Source: Akkermansiaceae bacterium UBA6138
GTDB lineage: Bacteria; Verrucomicrobiota; Verrucomicrobiia; Verrucomicrobiales; DEV007
NCBI GenBank assembly: GCA_002422425.1
Contig: DIVG01000028.1
Coordinates: forward strand, 332 to 64,331
DNA: 64,000 nucleotides
Reading direction: 5' to 3'
Shown: piece by piece, positions 52,677-61,788 of the stretch
Position numbering within the stretch: the stretch's first letter is position 1
Layout: each line of letters starts with the position of its first letter
Position numbers and translations under genes: made by a program
The notes under the pieces: generated by a model
Database searches by the model: none
Told to the model about the DNA's origin: nothing
The model's input: the letters and a program-made list of their open reading frames with translations, nothing else

Positions 52677-55190
52677 ATGAACGGGATTTCTGCGGTGCCC
52701 TCAAGTATCAGTGACGTGGTGGTTCCGCCGGAGCTCTATCGCGCCGGCCCGAAGATCCGTGACGAGGCGATCAACCGTGAAGGTATCCCGTCGGAGGCGT
52801 GGGCGGAGTTATTTGAATCCTACAGTCGTCATGGGGCAGGAGTGCTGAAAGAGTGGCGCGAGGCGGCTCTCCGCATTTCGCGGGACCGCGGTCTCGCCTA
52901 CCGGCCTGATCGCGGGGATGGCTCGAACTGGACGATCGATCCCATTCCGTGGGTCTTTTCACCTGAAGAGTGGCAGGATATCGAGACCGGGGTCTCGCAA
53001 AAGTTGCGTCTTTCCGCTGCTATCCTCGCCGATCTCTATGGTGAGCAAAAGCTGATCGACAAGGGTCTTATTCCTGCCTCGATAATAATGAGCCATCGTG
53101 GGTTTTTACGTGCTTTGCATGATTATCCTCCGGGGGAAAAGGCGATCGGATTGGGAATGACGGCCTTCGACCTCGCGAAGGATGCGGGAGGCCGCACCTA
53201 CATCCTCAATGACCGTTTTGACTGTCCCTACGGCCTCGGTGTGGCGCTGGAGAACCGCACTGTCGTCAATCGGGTGCTGCCGAATCTCTTTCGCCGCTGT
53301 CAGGTCCGTCGGATCGGGTATTTCTTCACCGACTGGTTTGATTACCTCGCGGAGAGGGCACCGTCCGTGAGTGATTCGCCCCGCATCGTCATTCTCGATT
53401 CGAGTTCCGGGGGGGAAAGTTCGGAGATCAGTTTCCTCGCCAACTACTGTGGCATCACCCGGGTCGGCCCCTTTGACCTCACCGTTCGGGGCGGCAAGGT
53501 CTGGCTCAAGGCGCTCAGCGGTCTGAAACCTGTCGATGTCATCTGGAAAGCGACCCACGGGCGCGACCTCGACCCGCTTGAGGCGAACCGTCCTCACAGC
53601 GCCGAGGGCATTACGGGCATCTTCCAGGCGCTGCGCGAATCTAATGTCGCCGTGGCGAGTCACCCCGGGGCCGAGGTGCTCCAGAGCCCAGGACTTTTCC
53701 CTTTTCTCGCCCCAATCTGTCGCGACCTCCTTGGTGAAGAGCTCATTCTGCCGCCGGCGGCGACGTGGTGGTGCGGGGATAAGCGGGCGCGTCAGTATGT
53801 TCTCGATCATCTTCCGGCGATGGTCGTGAAATCGGTCGGACATCACAGCGATTTCCGGACCCGCTACGGACAGCGTTTGTCGGTGGGAGAACTGGCCGAG
53901 CTCCGGGCCATGATCGAGGCCGAGCCCGAGCGGTATGTCGGGCAGGAGGAGCTGAATATTTCCACTGTCCCCGCCTCGACCGTGAACGGCCTCGTCCCGC
54001 GCAGCGCGGTAGTGCGCAGCTTTGCCTTCCTTGATGCGAAGGGGCTCCCGCACGTCATGCCCGGGGGGCTCGGACGCGTCAGTACGGCCGAGGGTATTAT
54101 CATTTCCACCCGCGAGTCGGGCGAGTCGAAGGATATCTGGGTGCGTTCCCATTATCCCGACGCCCCCATCAGCATTGCCCGCCGTCTCGAGCAGTCGCGG
54201 GTCATCAGTCCCGAAGTGGTCCCTAGCCGCCGCGGCGAAAACCTTTATTGGGCCGGTCGCTATGGGGAGCGCACCGACTCGATCTCGCGCTTTGCGAATC
54301 GGCTCGTGGTGGGGCGGGCCTCGGGCTTTTCCTACGGACGCGATCTCGAGGCGCGGCACGAAAAGACGCTCATCGAGGCTCTTTTCCGCATCTTCGAAGT
54401 CGACGGTTGGATGGAGAAAGTGAAGGATCCGGATGAAAGGCTGAAACTCATCTTGAGCGATCAGACCTGCCCCATCGGGGTGGGACCGAATCTAAACAGC
54501 TTCCATCGCGCCTGCATGGCGGCGCGGGAGGAATGGTCGGTGACCTCCATTCTTGCGATCGAGTCGGCGCGCGAGAAGTGGTTCAGCGGGACCAAAGGAC
54601 TCGATTCGCCCTATCCCTACGAGGCCGAACTGGAGAACCTCGAACTCAGGCTCGCCGCCTTCCACGGTCTCAACCTCGACAGCATGACGCGGGACGAGGC
54701 TTGGGGGTTGCTCGATGCGGGACGCCGCATTGAACGGATGGCGATACTCACAGCGCTGCTCTCCTATGTCCTTGAGGTAAATGAGCCCGAGCCCATGGGC
54801 ACCCTTTTGAATGAATCGGTCCTCTTTGTCTCGGACAGCCTCGGCACCTACCAGACCAGGTTTTTCACCGTGCCGACGACGGGCCTGACTCTTACCCTGC
54901 TTCTCGGGGAAGAGGACTACCCCCGCTCCCTGCGTTACCTGCTCGAGCGCCTCGAGAATGTGCTCAACAAACTCAAGCCCCCGGCAAAGCGACCTCACCC
55001 GCGTGAGCGCATTGCTCCGATGCGGGAGGAGCTTTCGCGATTTCTCACCACCCTCACTCCCGAGACCGGCATGACCGATCAGTCGAGACGCGCCGCCCTC
55101 GCGTTTCTTGCTTCATGTCGGCGGCAGTTGAAGGAGCTGAGCGACTACATCACGATTTCCTATTTCAGTCACGCGGGCAACCAGGGATGA
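52677..55190 (+). CDS. fused circularly permuted ATP-grasp / alpha-E protein (second set)
   Basis: Protein of 837 aa joining the two activities that are separate genes in the first set. Residues about 60-500 are ATP-grasp-like (IDPIPWVFSPEEWQDIETG, ILNDRFDCPYGLGVALENR, VILDSSSGGESSEISFLAN, MVVKSVGHHSDFRTRYG). From about residue 515 the alpha-E domain starts ENLYWAGRYGERTDSISRFANRL and runs to the end. In the ATP-grasp part the usual acidic/Asn ligand string is replaced by ILNDRFDCPYG, suggesting a divergent site. It lies 8 bp after the DUF2126 gene and overlaps the next transglutaminase gene by four bases. Confidence 0.85.
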   Translation: MNGISAVPSSISDVVVPPELYRAGPKIRDEAINREGIPSEAWAELFESYSRHGAGVLKEWREAALRISRDRGLAYRPDRGDGSNWTIDPIPWVFSPEEWQDIETGVSQKLRLSAAILADLYGEQKLIDKGLIPASIIMSHRGFLRALHDYPPGEKAIGLGMTAFDLAKDAGGRTYILNDRFDCPYGLGVALENRTVVNRVLPNLFRRCQVRRIGYFFTDWFDYLAERAPSVSDSPRIVILDSSSGGESSEISFLANYCGITRVGPFDLTVRGGKVWLKALSGLKPVDVIWKATHGRDLDPLEANRPHSAEGITGIFQALRESNVAVASHPGAEVLQSPGLFPFLAPICRDLLGEELILPPAATWWCGDKRARQYVLDHLPAMVVKSVGHHSDFRTRYGQRLSVGELAELRAMIEAEPERYVGQEELNISTVPASTVNGLVPRSAVVRSFAFLDAKGLPHVMPGGLGRVSTAEGIIISTRESGESKDIWVRSHYPDAPISIARRLEQSRVISPEVVPSRRGENLYWAGRYGERTDSISRFANRLVVGRASGFSYGRDLEARHEKTLIEALFRIFEVDGWMEKVKDPDERLKLILSDQTCPIGVGPNLNSFHRACMAAREEWSVTSILAIESAREKWFSGTKGLDSPYPYEAELENLELRLAAFHGLNLDSMTRDEAWGLLDAGRRIERMAILTALLSYVLEVNEPEPMGTLLNESVLFVSDSLGTYQTRFFTVPTTGLTLTLLLGEEDYPRSLRYLLERLENVLNKLKPPAKRPHPRERIAPMREELSRFLTTLTPETGMTDQSRRAALAFLASCRRQLKELSDYITISYFSHAGNQG

Positions 55191-56065
55191 GCACGGTTCG
55201 TTATCACATCCGCCATCGCACGGCCTACTTTTACTCGGGCCGTATCGATCTCTGTCACAGTCTCGCCCATCTGCGTCCGCGTGAGGACGAGGGCATCGAG
55301 ATGACTTCGCACAAGATTGAGGTCACGCCCGAGCCGCGATTTCAGCGCGAGCGCCGCGACTACTTCGGCAATACGACGAACTATTTTGCGATCCAGCAGT
55401 CGCACGAGTCGCTCGATGTCGTCGCCACGACCACGGTGACAAAGGAGGATCTCACGCCCGTTTTACCCGTCGCGGGTGTGTCGTGGGACAAGCTGCGCGT
55501 CCCTCCGAACGGTAAGGATCCCTCGGGCGTTCGTCTCCTCAACTATCTTCTGCCCACCGCGACCTGTCCCAGGCTTACAGCGGCAGCGGAGTTCCTGAAA
55601 CCTTCGCTCATTCCCGGGCGCGACGTCATGGAACTGGTCAACGAGGTCATGGGGCGCGTCTTCCGCGAGTTCCAGTATGTGCCCGGCGCGACTGACACGA
55701 CGACTCCGCTGGAGACAGTGATGAAACAGCGACAGGGGGTTTGTCAGGATTTCGCCCACGTCATGATCGCGGCGCTGCGGCCCCTCGGGATCCCGCTACG
55801 TTATGTGAGCGGCTACCTCGAGACGATCCCGCCTCCGGGGCAGGTCAAGTTACAGGGCGCCGACGCCACCCACGCCTGGATCGAGGCCTACTCGCCGACC
55901 TGCGGCTGGATCGGATTCGACCCGACCAACAACCGCATTCCCGGCGGACAGCACATCAAGATCTGCCACGGACGCGACTACTTCGACGTGCAGCCGCTCA
56001 AGGGCATCTTCCTCGGCAACGGCACCCAGGACCTCGTCGTCCAGGTCGATGTGGAGCGGATGTGA
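55187..56065 (+). CDS. transglutaminase-like cysteine peptidase (second set)
   Basis: Protein of 292 aa, read from the ATG at 55187 which overlaps the previous stop (ATGA). N-terminal beta domain (RYHIRHRTAYFYSGRIDLCH) then the transglutaminase core with C186 (GVCQDFAHVMI), H229 (THAWIEAY) and D245 (IGFDPTNNR). It lacks the DUF2126 extension of its large neighbour, so it is the short version of that enzyme. Likely cytosolic, as no signal is seen. It closes the five-gene block. Confidence 0.92.
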   Translation: MSTVRYHIRHRTAYFYSGRIDLCHSLAHLRPREDEGIEMTSHKIEVTPEPRFQRERRDYFGNTTNYFAIQQSHESLDVVATTTVTKEDLTPVLPVAGVSWDKLRVPPNGKDPSGVRLLNYLLPTATCPRLTAAAEFLKPSLIPGRDVMELVNEVMGRVFREFQYVPGATDTTTPLETVMKQRQGVCQDFAHVMIAALRPLGIPLRYVSGYLETIPPPGQVKLQGADATHAWIEAYSPTCGWIGFDPTNNRIPGGQHIKICHGRDYFDVQPLKGIFLGNGTQDLVVQVDVERM

Positions 56066-56098
56066 GGCGCGGAGGACGGGATTGCGCGGCGCGCAGAC

Positions 56099-56126
56099 TT
56101 GTCGCGGCAGCGGGATTGTTCATACT
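56099..56126 (+). promoter_or_regulatory. predicted promoter of LamG-propeller gene, leaderless type
   Basis: TTGTCG (56099-56104), 16-bp spacer and CATACT (56121-56126), ending 8 bp before the ATG at 56135. It separates this gene from the preceding five-gene block. Confidence 0.4.
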
Positions 56127-56134
56127 GCCGCAAG

Positions 56135-57706
56135 ATGACTCGGATCGCATTTCTCGTTTTTTGTCTATCGACCCTGTCTGGAAAAGGGGAGGACGTCGTT
56201 CCGGCCGCGAGGTGGGATGCCGTGGATCGTCCGCTCGTCATCGCTGAAGGGGCGGCGCTCAATCCGGGCAAAGGGGATTTCTCGATCGCGATGTGGGCCT
56301 TCTCGGATCCCGTTTCCGATCGTCTCCCCGGCGACCTTGTTTCGCAGTATGATCCGGCGACACGGCGCGGCTTTCACCTCACTCTCAAGAGCCATCCCGG
56401 CGCAACGACGAACCAGGCGAATCGGCGCCATCTTCAGTTCGGCATCGACGACAATCGACTCACCGAATGGAAAGACCGGAGTCGGCCGGGCAATGCCCTC
56501 GTCGCCTTTGCCCTCGCCGCCTACGACGGCTCCCTCTACGCCGGAACCTGCGAGCCCGCGAAGGAAGCGCGGGGGCGGGTCTATCGTTACGAAGCACCGG
56601 GGAAATGGATCGCCTGCGGGTCACCCGACGGATCAAACAGCGTCATGGCCCTCGCCGAGCACGATGGCAGGCTCTATGCCGGAACCGGACGATACCGCGT
56701 CGCCGGATCCGCCCTCGCCGAATCAGAAAATCTCACGCCCGGCGGTCGGATTTTCCGATACGAAGGCGGAGAGAAATGGATCGATTGCGGTCAGCTCCCC
56801 GATACCGAGGCGATCGGCGGGCTCGTGGTCTTTCGCGGGCAGCTCTATGCCTCGTCCCTTTATAAACCCGCCGGCTTTTTCCGCTACGAGGGCGGGGATC
56901 GCTGGACGACGCTGCCGGTGCCGACAGGCCCCGAGGCGAAGACGGGCGAGATCGTGCCGAAACGGGTCGAGGCGCTCACCGTGTTTGAAGGTCGCCTCTA
57001 CGCGAGCAGCTACGACGGAGGTCACGTCTATCGATTTGACGGCGAGCAGTGGACGGATGGCGGGCTCGTCGGGGATAACACCCAAACCTATTCCTTCACT
57101 CAGCACGAGGGCGCGCTCTTCGTCGGGACCTGGCCGAGCGGGCGGGTCTATCGTTTTGAAGATCTCCATCGATGGACCGATGCCGGGCGCCTTGGTGAGG
57201 AAAAGGAGGTCATGGGAATGCTCGTGCACAACGGTCGTTTCCTCGCCGGCACCCTGCCGCTCGCGGAGGTATACTCCTACGAAGGCGGCACCACCTGGAA
57301 GCTCACCGGACGCCTCGACCACACGCCCGACGTCACCTATCGTCGGGCCTGGACCATGGCCGAACACGCCGGAGAAGTCTTCTGCTCGACCCTGCCCTCA
57401 GGGAAGGTCTTCTCCTGCTCAGTCGGGAAACAAGTCCAGTGGGGACAGGCCCTACCGGGCGGATGGCAGCACATCGCGGCGGTGAAATCGTCCGGCCGAC
57501 TCGTCCTTTATCTCAATGGAAAAGAGGTCGCCGCAAGTGACTTGTCCAATGACGAGCCCTACGATCTCGGCTCGGAGGCGCCGCTGCGCCTTGGCGCGGG
57601 ATCGACCGGGCCTTTTAACGGGAAACTCCGCGATGCCCGCCTTTACCACTCGGTTCTGGATCCTGACACGATTCAAAAACTCGCCTCCGTCCCGCCGCAG
57701 GAATGA
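56135..57706 (+). CDS. exported propeller protein inserted in a LamG-like domain
   Basis: Secreted protein of 523 aa with signal TRIAFLVFCLSTLSGKGE. The first 110 residues (DFSIAMWAFSDPVSDRL ... QFGIDDNRLTEWKDR) look like the N-terminal half of a LamG/concanavalin domain, and the last 85 (GGWQHIAAVKSSGRLVLYLNGKEVAAS ... LYHSVLDPDTI) like its C-terminal half. Between them sit six or so propeller-like repeats of the form YDGSLYAGTCEP / RVYRYEAPGKWI / RFDGEQWTDGG. Thus a propeller is inserted in a split LamG domain. It may bind glycans. It overlaps the enolase-superfamily gene by four bases. Confidence 0.75.
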   Translation: MTRIAFLVFCLSTLSGKGEDVVPAARWDAVDRPLVIAEGAALNPGKGDFSIAMWAFSDPVSDRLPGDLVSQYDPATRRGFHLTLKSHPGATTNQANRRHLQFGIDDNRLTEWKDRSRPGNALVAFALAAYDGSLYAGTCEPAKEARGRVYRYEAPGKWIACGSPDGSNSVMALAEHDGRLYAGTGRYRVAGSALAESENLTPGGRIFRYEGGEKWIDCGQLPDTEAIGGLVVFRGQLYASSLYKPAGFFRYEGGDRWTTLPVPTGPEAKTGEIVPKRVEALTVFEGRLYASSYDGGHVYRFDGEQWTDGGLVGDNTQTYSFTQHEGALFVGTWPSGRVYRFEDLHRWTDAGRLGEEKEVMGMLVHNGRFLAGTLPLAEVYSYEGGTTWKLTGRLDHTPDVTYRRAWTMAEHAGEVFCSTLPSGKVFSCSVGKQVQWGQALPGGWQHIAAVKSSGRLVLYLNGKEVAASDLSNDEPYDLGSEAPLRLGAGSTGPFNGKLRDARLYHSVLDPDTIQKLASVPPQE

Positions 57707-58824
57707 CTTCCCGGATCGCCCGTATCGAAACCTATGTCGCGGCCTACCCGGTCGTGGGGGCATTTAAATACGCGGCCGCCGCGACGCGGGACACGGTCCT
57801 CGTGAAGATCACCGATGACTCGGGAAATGTCGGTTGGGGCCAGAGCGTCCCCTCGCGGACCTGGAGCTACGAGACCCTCGAATCGGTGCAGACCACGATA
57901 GACCGGTATCTCGCGCCGGCCCTGATCGGAGTAGATGCTTTCGATCCGGACGAGGTCTGGAGGATCATGAACCGGGCCATCGCCCCTTCCTTTTCGACCG
58001 GCCAGCCTCTCGCCAAAGCGGGGATCGATCTCGCCCTTTTTGACCTGACCGGTCGCCTTCTCAACGAAACGCCGGCAGAGCGATGGGATCGGCCTGGAAA
58101 GACTGCCGTCACCCTCAGCTGGACGCTCGACCCGCGTTCGCTCGACGAGGTCGCGCTTGAGGTCGGGAAGGCGGGGGAGAGGGGCTTCCGGAATTTCAAT
58201 GTGAAGATCGGGAATGATGCCGCTTTTGACCTCGAAGTTTGTCGGGAGACCCGGCGACTTGCGCCCGGGGCCTTTGTCTGGGTCGATGCGAACGGTGGCT
58301 ACGGCCTTGCAACCGCGCTCGCTGTGGCACCGCGACTCGCCGATCTCGGGATCGCGGCCTTCGAGCAGCCTCTCCCGGCGAATCACCTGAGCGGGTATCG
58401 GGAACTGTGTCGGCAAAAGGCTCTTCCCATTCTTATGGACGAAGGCATCGTTTCGCTCACCGATGTGCAGGAGTTCCATCAACTCGGCCTCCTCGACGGC
58501 GTCGCGATGAAGGTCTCCCGATGCGGCGGTCTCACCGAAGCCCGGAAGGTCGTGGGGTATTTGTTAGCGCACGAGTTGCTCTTTTTTGCCAGCGGCCTGA
58601 CCGATCCCGATCTCTCCCTCGCCGCGAGTCTCCATCTTTTCGCCGCCTACGATCTGCCCGTCCCCGCCGCCCTCAATGCCCCGCAGTTTCTCGAGGGGAC
58701 CATCCTCGAAACGGCGATCCGAGTGGATGGTGATCAGGCAAAAGTCCCGACCGGTCCCGGACTCGGCGTGGCCGTCGCCGAAGGGTTGGGCGGGTTGGTG
58801 AGTGGATTCAAAAGGGGTGAATAG
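57703..58824 (+). CDS. enolase-superfamily enzyme (mandelate racemase / muconate lactonizing type)
   Basis: Cytosolic protein of 373 aa with capping domain (RIARIETYVAAYPVVGAFKYA) and barrel. Metal ligands are WVDANGGYG (Asp), FEQPLPANH (Glu) and LMDEGIVS (Asp/Glu). At the catalytic second-strand position usually K-x-K the sequence is FNVKIGND, so the first Lys is Asn; the barrel's other base is in AMKVSRCGG. This favours a specific dehydratase, epimerase or cycloisomerase; the substrate cannot be named. It is translationally coupled to the LamG-propeller gene. Confidence 0.85.
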   Translation: MTSRIARIETYVAAYPVVGAFKYAAAATRDTVLVKITDDSGNVGWGQSVPSRTWSYETLESVQTTIDRYLAPALIGVDAFDPDEVWRIMNRAIAPSFSTGQPLAKAGIDLALFDLTGRLLNETPAERWDRPGKTAVTLSWTLDPRSLDEVALEVGKAGERGFRNFNVKIGNDAAFDLEVCRETRRLAPGAFVWVDANGGYGLATALAVAPRLADLGIAAFEQPLPANHLSGYRELCRQKALPILMDEGIVSLTDVQEFHQLGLLDGVAMKVSRCGGLTEARKVVGYLLAHELLFFASGLTDPDLSLAASLHLFAAYDLPVPAALNAPQFLEGTILETAIRVDGDQAKVPTGPGLGVAVAEGLGGLVSGFKRGE

Positions 58825-58850
58825 GGGAGGTAACCCTGTCGAGTTCCAAG

Positions 58851-59264
58851 TCACAGCGAGTAGAAGCACATGAATCCCTTTTTTCGAAGGCCAATTTCGA
58901 GCTCCCGGTCGCTGGTCCAGAGCTTGCCTTCAAGTTCTATAGTAAGCGCCACGTAAGCGACGTCATTTTCATCCACGTCCCCGCAAAGTCGCCAAGCCTC
59001 TGCCCAACTTCCAATGCTGATGGCATCCTCATCGAAGAAATGAATTTTTTCGATCAGACTGTGGAGGAGGCTTAGCAAATCGGGCTCTTTCAAATCAGTT
59101 TTTTCGGCGATCCGTTCCTTGTGTTTGAACAGCTCCACAAAGACATATTTCGGGCAAAAAAAATCTGTGTCTGGTTGAGACGAGAATGCCTGCCTCAACC
59201 GGTGATTTCCCGCGATGAGTTCGGAGAAAATCCGGTTCGCATCGATGATAACCCGCTCCTTCAT
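58851..59264 (-). CDS. PIN-domain protein, probable toxin
   Basis: PIN-fold protein of 137 aa from the ATG at 59264, which overlaps the antitoxin stop by four bases. Visible features: MKERVIIDANRIFSELIAG with the first Asp at residue 8, YVFVELFKHKERIAEKT with a Glu, and DVDENDVAYVALTIELEGKL followed by WTSDRELEIGLRKKG carrying the later acidic residues. This type resembles stand-alone PIN-family toxins more than VapC of 2.8 kb. The gene is convergent with the enolase-superfamily gene, ending 26 bp from it. Confidence 0.78.
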   Translation of the reverse strand: MKERVIIDANRIFSELIAGNHRLRQAFSSQPDTDFFCPKYVFVELFKHKERIAEKTDLKEPDLLSLLHSLIEKIHFFDEDAISIGSWAEAWRLCGDVDENDVAYVALTIELEGKLWTSDRELEIGLRKKGFMCFYSL

Positions 59265-59494
59265 TCCGCCCCTATATTGGCGAGAATTCGGTCGCGATTT
59301 TTCTTCCACCAATCCGAGTCGATCGACTTGGCGAGGTCCGTAGCGTCGGTCTCAGTTAAGCGGCTTTGCCGGGCGAGCCACTCTGTCTTCGCAAAGGTGA
59401 TGAATTCCTCGCGATCTTCGGACTTCATGGCAGCTTCAGGAAAAGTCAGAATTACCTGCCCGTCAGTCGAAAATGCGTTGAGTTGCGCTCCCAT
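59261..59494 (-). CDS. small antitoxin-like protein paired with PIN toxin
   Basis: Protein of 77 aa: MGAQLNAFSTDGQVILTFPEAAMKSEDREEFITFAKTEWL at the start is quoted only in part here (MGAQLNAFSTDG ... EWLARQSRLTETDATDLA), a helical, acidic chain without recognisable DNA-binding fold. The role is inferred from position: it directly precedes and overlaps the PIN gene by four bases, the usual order of antitoxin and toxin. Confidence 0.6.
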   Translation of the reverse strand: MGAQLNAFSTDGQVILTFPEAAMKSEDREEFITFAKTEWLARQSRLTETDATDLAKSIDSDWWKKNRDRILANIGAE

Positions 59495-59615
59495 AGCAAG
59501 AATTACGGCTAGTTAGTTGGAATTTCAACCGGCAACCCATTTCCCGCCCGCCCCATCCGGCGCTATTGCGGTATCGCCTTTCCGCTGCCCGGTATCTTAT
59601 GCTCACAGGAACGTC

Positions 59616-60626
59616 ATGAAAACTTTCCCACTGCTCTTTCTTGCCCCCTTCGCTCTCTCGCTATCCGCTGTTTCGCAGGAGGCGGCCGCTCCGAAGCCAC
59701 TCCGCGCCGGCATCGTCGGGCTCGACACGTCGCACGTGCCTGCCTTCACGAAGCTTTTTAATGACCCCGAGGCCGAGGGCGATCTCGCGGGGATCACGGT
59801 GGTGGCCGCCTACCCGGGCGGCACGGACATGCCGGCGAGCCGTGACCGCGTCGCCAAGTTCACGGAGCAAGTGAGGGAAATGGGAGTGGAGATCGTCGAC
59901 TCGATCCCGGAACTGCTCGGGAAAGTGGACGTCGTCCTGCACGAGAGCGTCGACGGGCGCATCCATTTGCAGGAGGCTCGCGAGATTTTCAAAGGCGGCA
60001 AACCGGTCTTCATTGACAAGCCGGTCGCGGGCACACTAGCCGAGACGATCGCGATTTTTGAACTCGCGAAAAAGAGCGGGGTGCCCGTCTTTTCGAGTTC
60101 GTCGACCCGCTTCGGCGCGGGTCTTGTCGCTCTCGAAGGCAACGCCGAGCTCGGCGATCTCATGGGCGCGACGACGTGGGGGCCGTGTTCGTATCAACCC
60201 GGCACGCCGGACCTTTTCTTTTACGCGATTCACGGCGTCGAGGCCCTCTACACGATCATGGGGCCGGGATGTGAAACGGTCTCACGGGTGAAGGGTAGCG
60301 TGCACGATCAGGTCACGGGAACCTGGAAGGATGGCCGCTTCGGCGTCTACCGCGGCATTCTCAAGGGCAAGGCCGACTTCGGCGCGACGGCCTACGGCAG
60401 CAAGAGCATCATCCAGGTGGCCGAGTCACCGAGCTATAAACTGCTCTGCCAGCAGATCGGGAAGTTCTTCCGCACCGGAGTGCCCCCTGTGAGCGAGGAG
60501 GAGACGATCGAGCTCTTCACCTTCATGGAAGCCGCCGATGAGAGCATCCGTCAGGGCGGCAAGGCCGTTGCGCTGAGTGAGGTGCTCGAGCGGGCAAAGG
60601 TCGAGGCGGCCAAACTGGTTCCGTAA
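59616..60626 (+). CDS. Gfo/Idh/MocA-family oxidoreductase with signal peptide
   Basis: Protein of 336 aa; the ATG at 59616 is used because it starts a hydrophobic signal (MKTFPLLFLAPFALSLSAVSQ). The Rossmann part begins LRAGIVGLDTSHVPAF, with the usual GxGxxG loop changed to GLDTSH, and then VDVVLHESVDGR and GKPVFIDKPVAGTLAE, which has the conserved EKP-like Asp-Lys-Pro. The C-terminal half is the beta-sheet domain. Exported members are common in PVC bacteria and probably act on sugars; the altered nucleotide loop makes NAD(P) binding uncertain. The BNR-protein gene follows by 25 bp. Confidence 0.85.
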   Translation: MKTFPLLFLAPFALSLSAVSQEAAAPKPLRAGIVGLDTSHVPAFTKLFNDPEAEGDLAGITVVAAYPGGTDMPASRDRVAKFTEQVREMGVEIVDSIPELLGKVDVVLHESVDGRIHLQEAREIFKGGKPVFIDKPVAGTLAETIAIFELAKKSGVPVFSSSSTRFGAGLVALEGNAELGDLMGATTWGPCSYQPGTPDLFFYAIHGVEALYTIMGPGCETVSRVKGSVHDQVTGTWKDGRFGVYRGILKGKADFGATAYGSKSIIQVAESPSYKLLCQQIGKFFRTGVPPVSEEETIELFTFMEAADESIRQGGKAVALSEVLERAKVEAAKLVP

Positions 60627-60651
60627 CCGATCCATCGAAAGGATTTTCACG

Positions 60652-61707
60652 ATGCAATCCCACACTCTCGTCGCCCTTACCTTTTTTGCCGCGATCACCT
60701 GTGCGGGGGCCGCTCCGCCGACGGTCAAGGTCGAGTCGATCAGGCGAGTCTTCCACAACGGGGAGCACAATGCCTTCACCGATCTCTGCCGGTTCAAAGG
60801 GGACCTCTACCTGACCTTCCGCAGTTGTCCTGACGGGCACATGGTGCATCCGACCGCGTCGACCCTAATCCTGCGAAGCAAGGACGAAGGGGTGACCTGG
60901 GAGGAGGTATGCCGGTTCTCGGTGAAAGATCGCGACACGCGGGATCCGCATTTTCTCGTCTTCAAGGACCGCCTCTTTGTCTACACCGGCACGTGGTGGA
61001 GCGGTCCCACGACCATCCCCGTGGCCGAATATGACATGAACAAGCATCTCGGCTACGCGGTTTCATCCGGGGACGGTTCGAACTGGAGCGATCCCGTTGT
61101 CCTTGAGGGCACCTTCGGCCATTACATCTGGCGTGCCGCCGCCCATGGGGAAAAGGCTTATCTCTGTGCCCGCCGCAAGCCGGGCTTTGCGATCGGTCCG
61201 AAGGGGGAAGGGGAGAAAATTCAGTCTCTCATGCTCGAAAGCGACGACGGGCTCGTCTGGAAGAAGCGCGCCTATTTTGCGGAAACGGCGGGAGACGAGA
61301 CGGCTTTCCTTTTCGAAGACGACGGCAGTCTCCTCGCGATCGGGAGACACGGTGGAGGCAAAAACGCGCAGGTCATTCGCTCGAAACCGCCCTACCTCGA
61401 GTGGCAACGCGAGTCGCTCGATCGTCCCATCGGTGGTCCTCTCGTGACGAAATGGGGCAATCACACCCTTGTCGGAGGACGCAAGACCACGAGCGATCGC
61501 GGGGAAAAAACCTCTCTTTACTGGCTCGTTGGGAACGACTTGTACGAGTTTGTCGAGTTCCCCAGCGGCGGCGATACTTCTTATCCCGGCTTTGTTGCTC
61601 TCTCGCCGACGCGGGCTCTCGTCTCCTACTACTCCAGCCACGAAAAAGACGAGGCGGGTCGCCCCATCACGGCGATCTATCTGGCCGAGTTAGTCCTCGA
61701 ACCGTGA
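60652..61707 (+). CDS. exported BNR/sialidase-like propeller protein
   Basis: Protein of 351 aa from the ATG at 60652 with signal MQSHTLVALTFFAAITCAGA. An AAGGA ribosome-binding site lies about 10 bp upstream. Blades contain BNR/Asp-box-like strings: LRSKDEGVTWEEV, SSGDGSNWSDPVV, LESDDGLVWKKR. A sialidase-type Arg cluster is hinted by FRSCPDGH and ARRKPGF, but catalytic residues cannot be assigned with confidence. It lies 25 bp after the oxidoreductase gene, so both may act on the same extracellular glycan. Confidence 0.78.
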   Translation: MQSHTLVALTFFAAITCAGAAPPTVKVESIRRVFHNGEHNAFTDLCRFKGDLYLTFRSCPDGHMVHPTASTLILRSKDEGVTWEEVCRFSVKDRDTRDPHFLVFKDRLFVYTGTWWSGPTTIPVAEYDMNKHLGYAVSSGDGSNWSDPVVLEGTFGHYIWRAAAHGEKAYLCARRKPGFAIGPKGEGEKIQSLMLESDDGLVWKKRAYFAETAGDETAFLFEDDGSLLAIGRHGGGKNAQVIRSKPPYLEWQRESLDRPIGGPLVTKWGNHTLVGGRKTTSDRGEKTSLYWLVGNDLYEFVEFPSGGDTSYPGFVALSPTRALVSYYSSHEKDEAGRPITAIYLAELVLEP

Positions 61708-61788
61708 ACGCCCTGCCCGAAGGGGCTTCCCGAAAAGGGAGGAATCACGTAGTTTCGCTTCTGTGTTTTTCCGTTACCGTTTTGCCCG

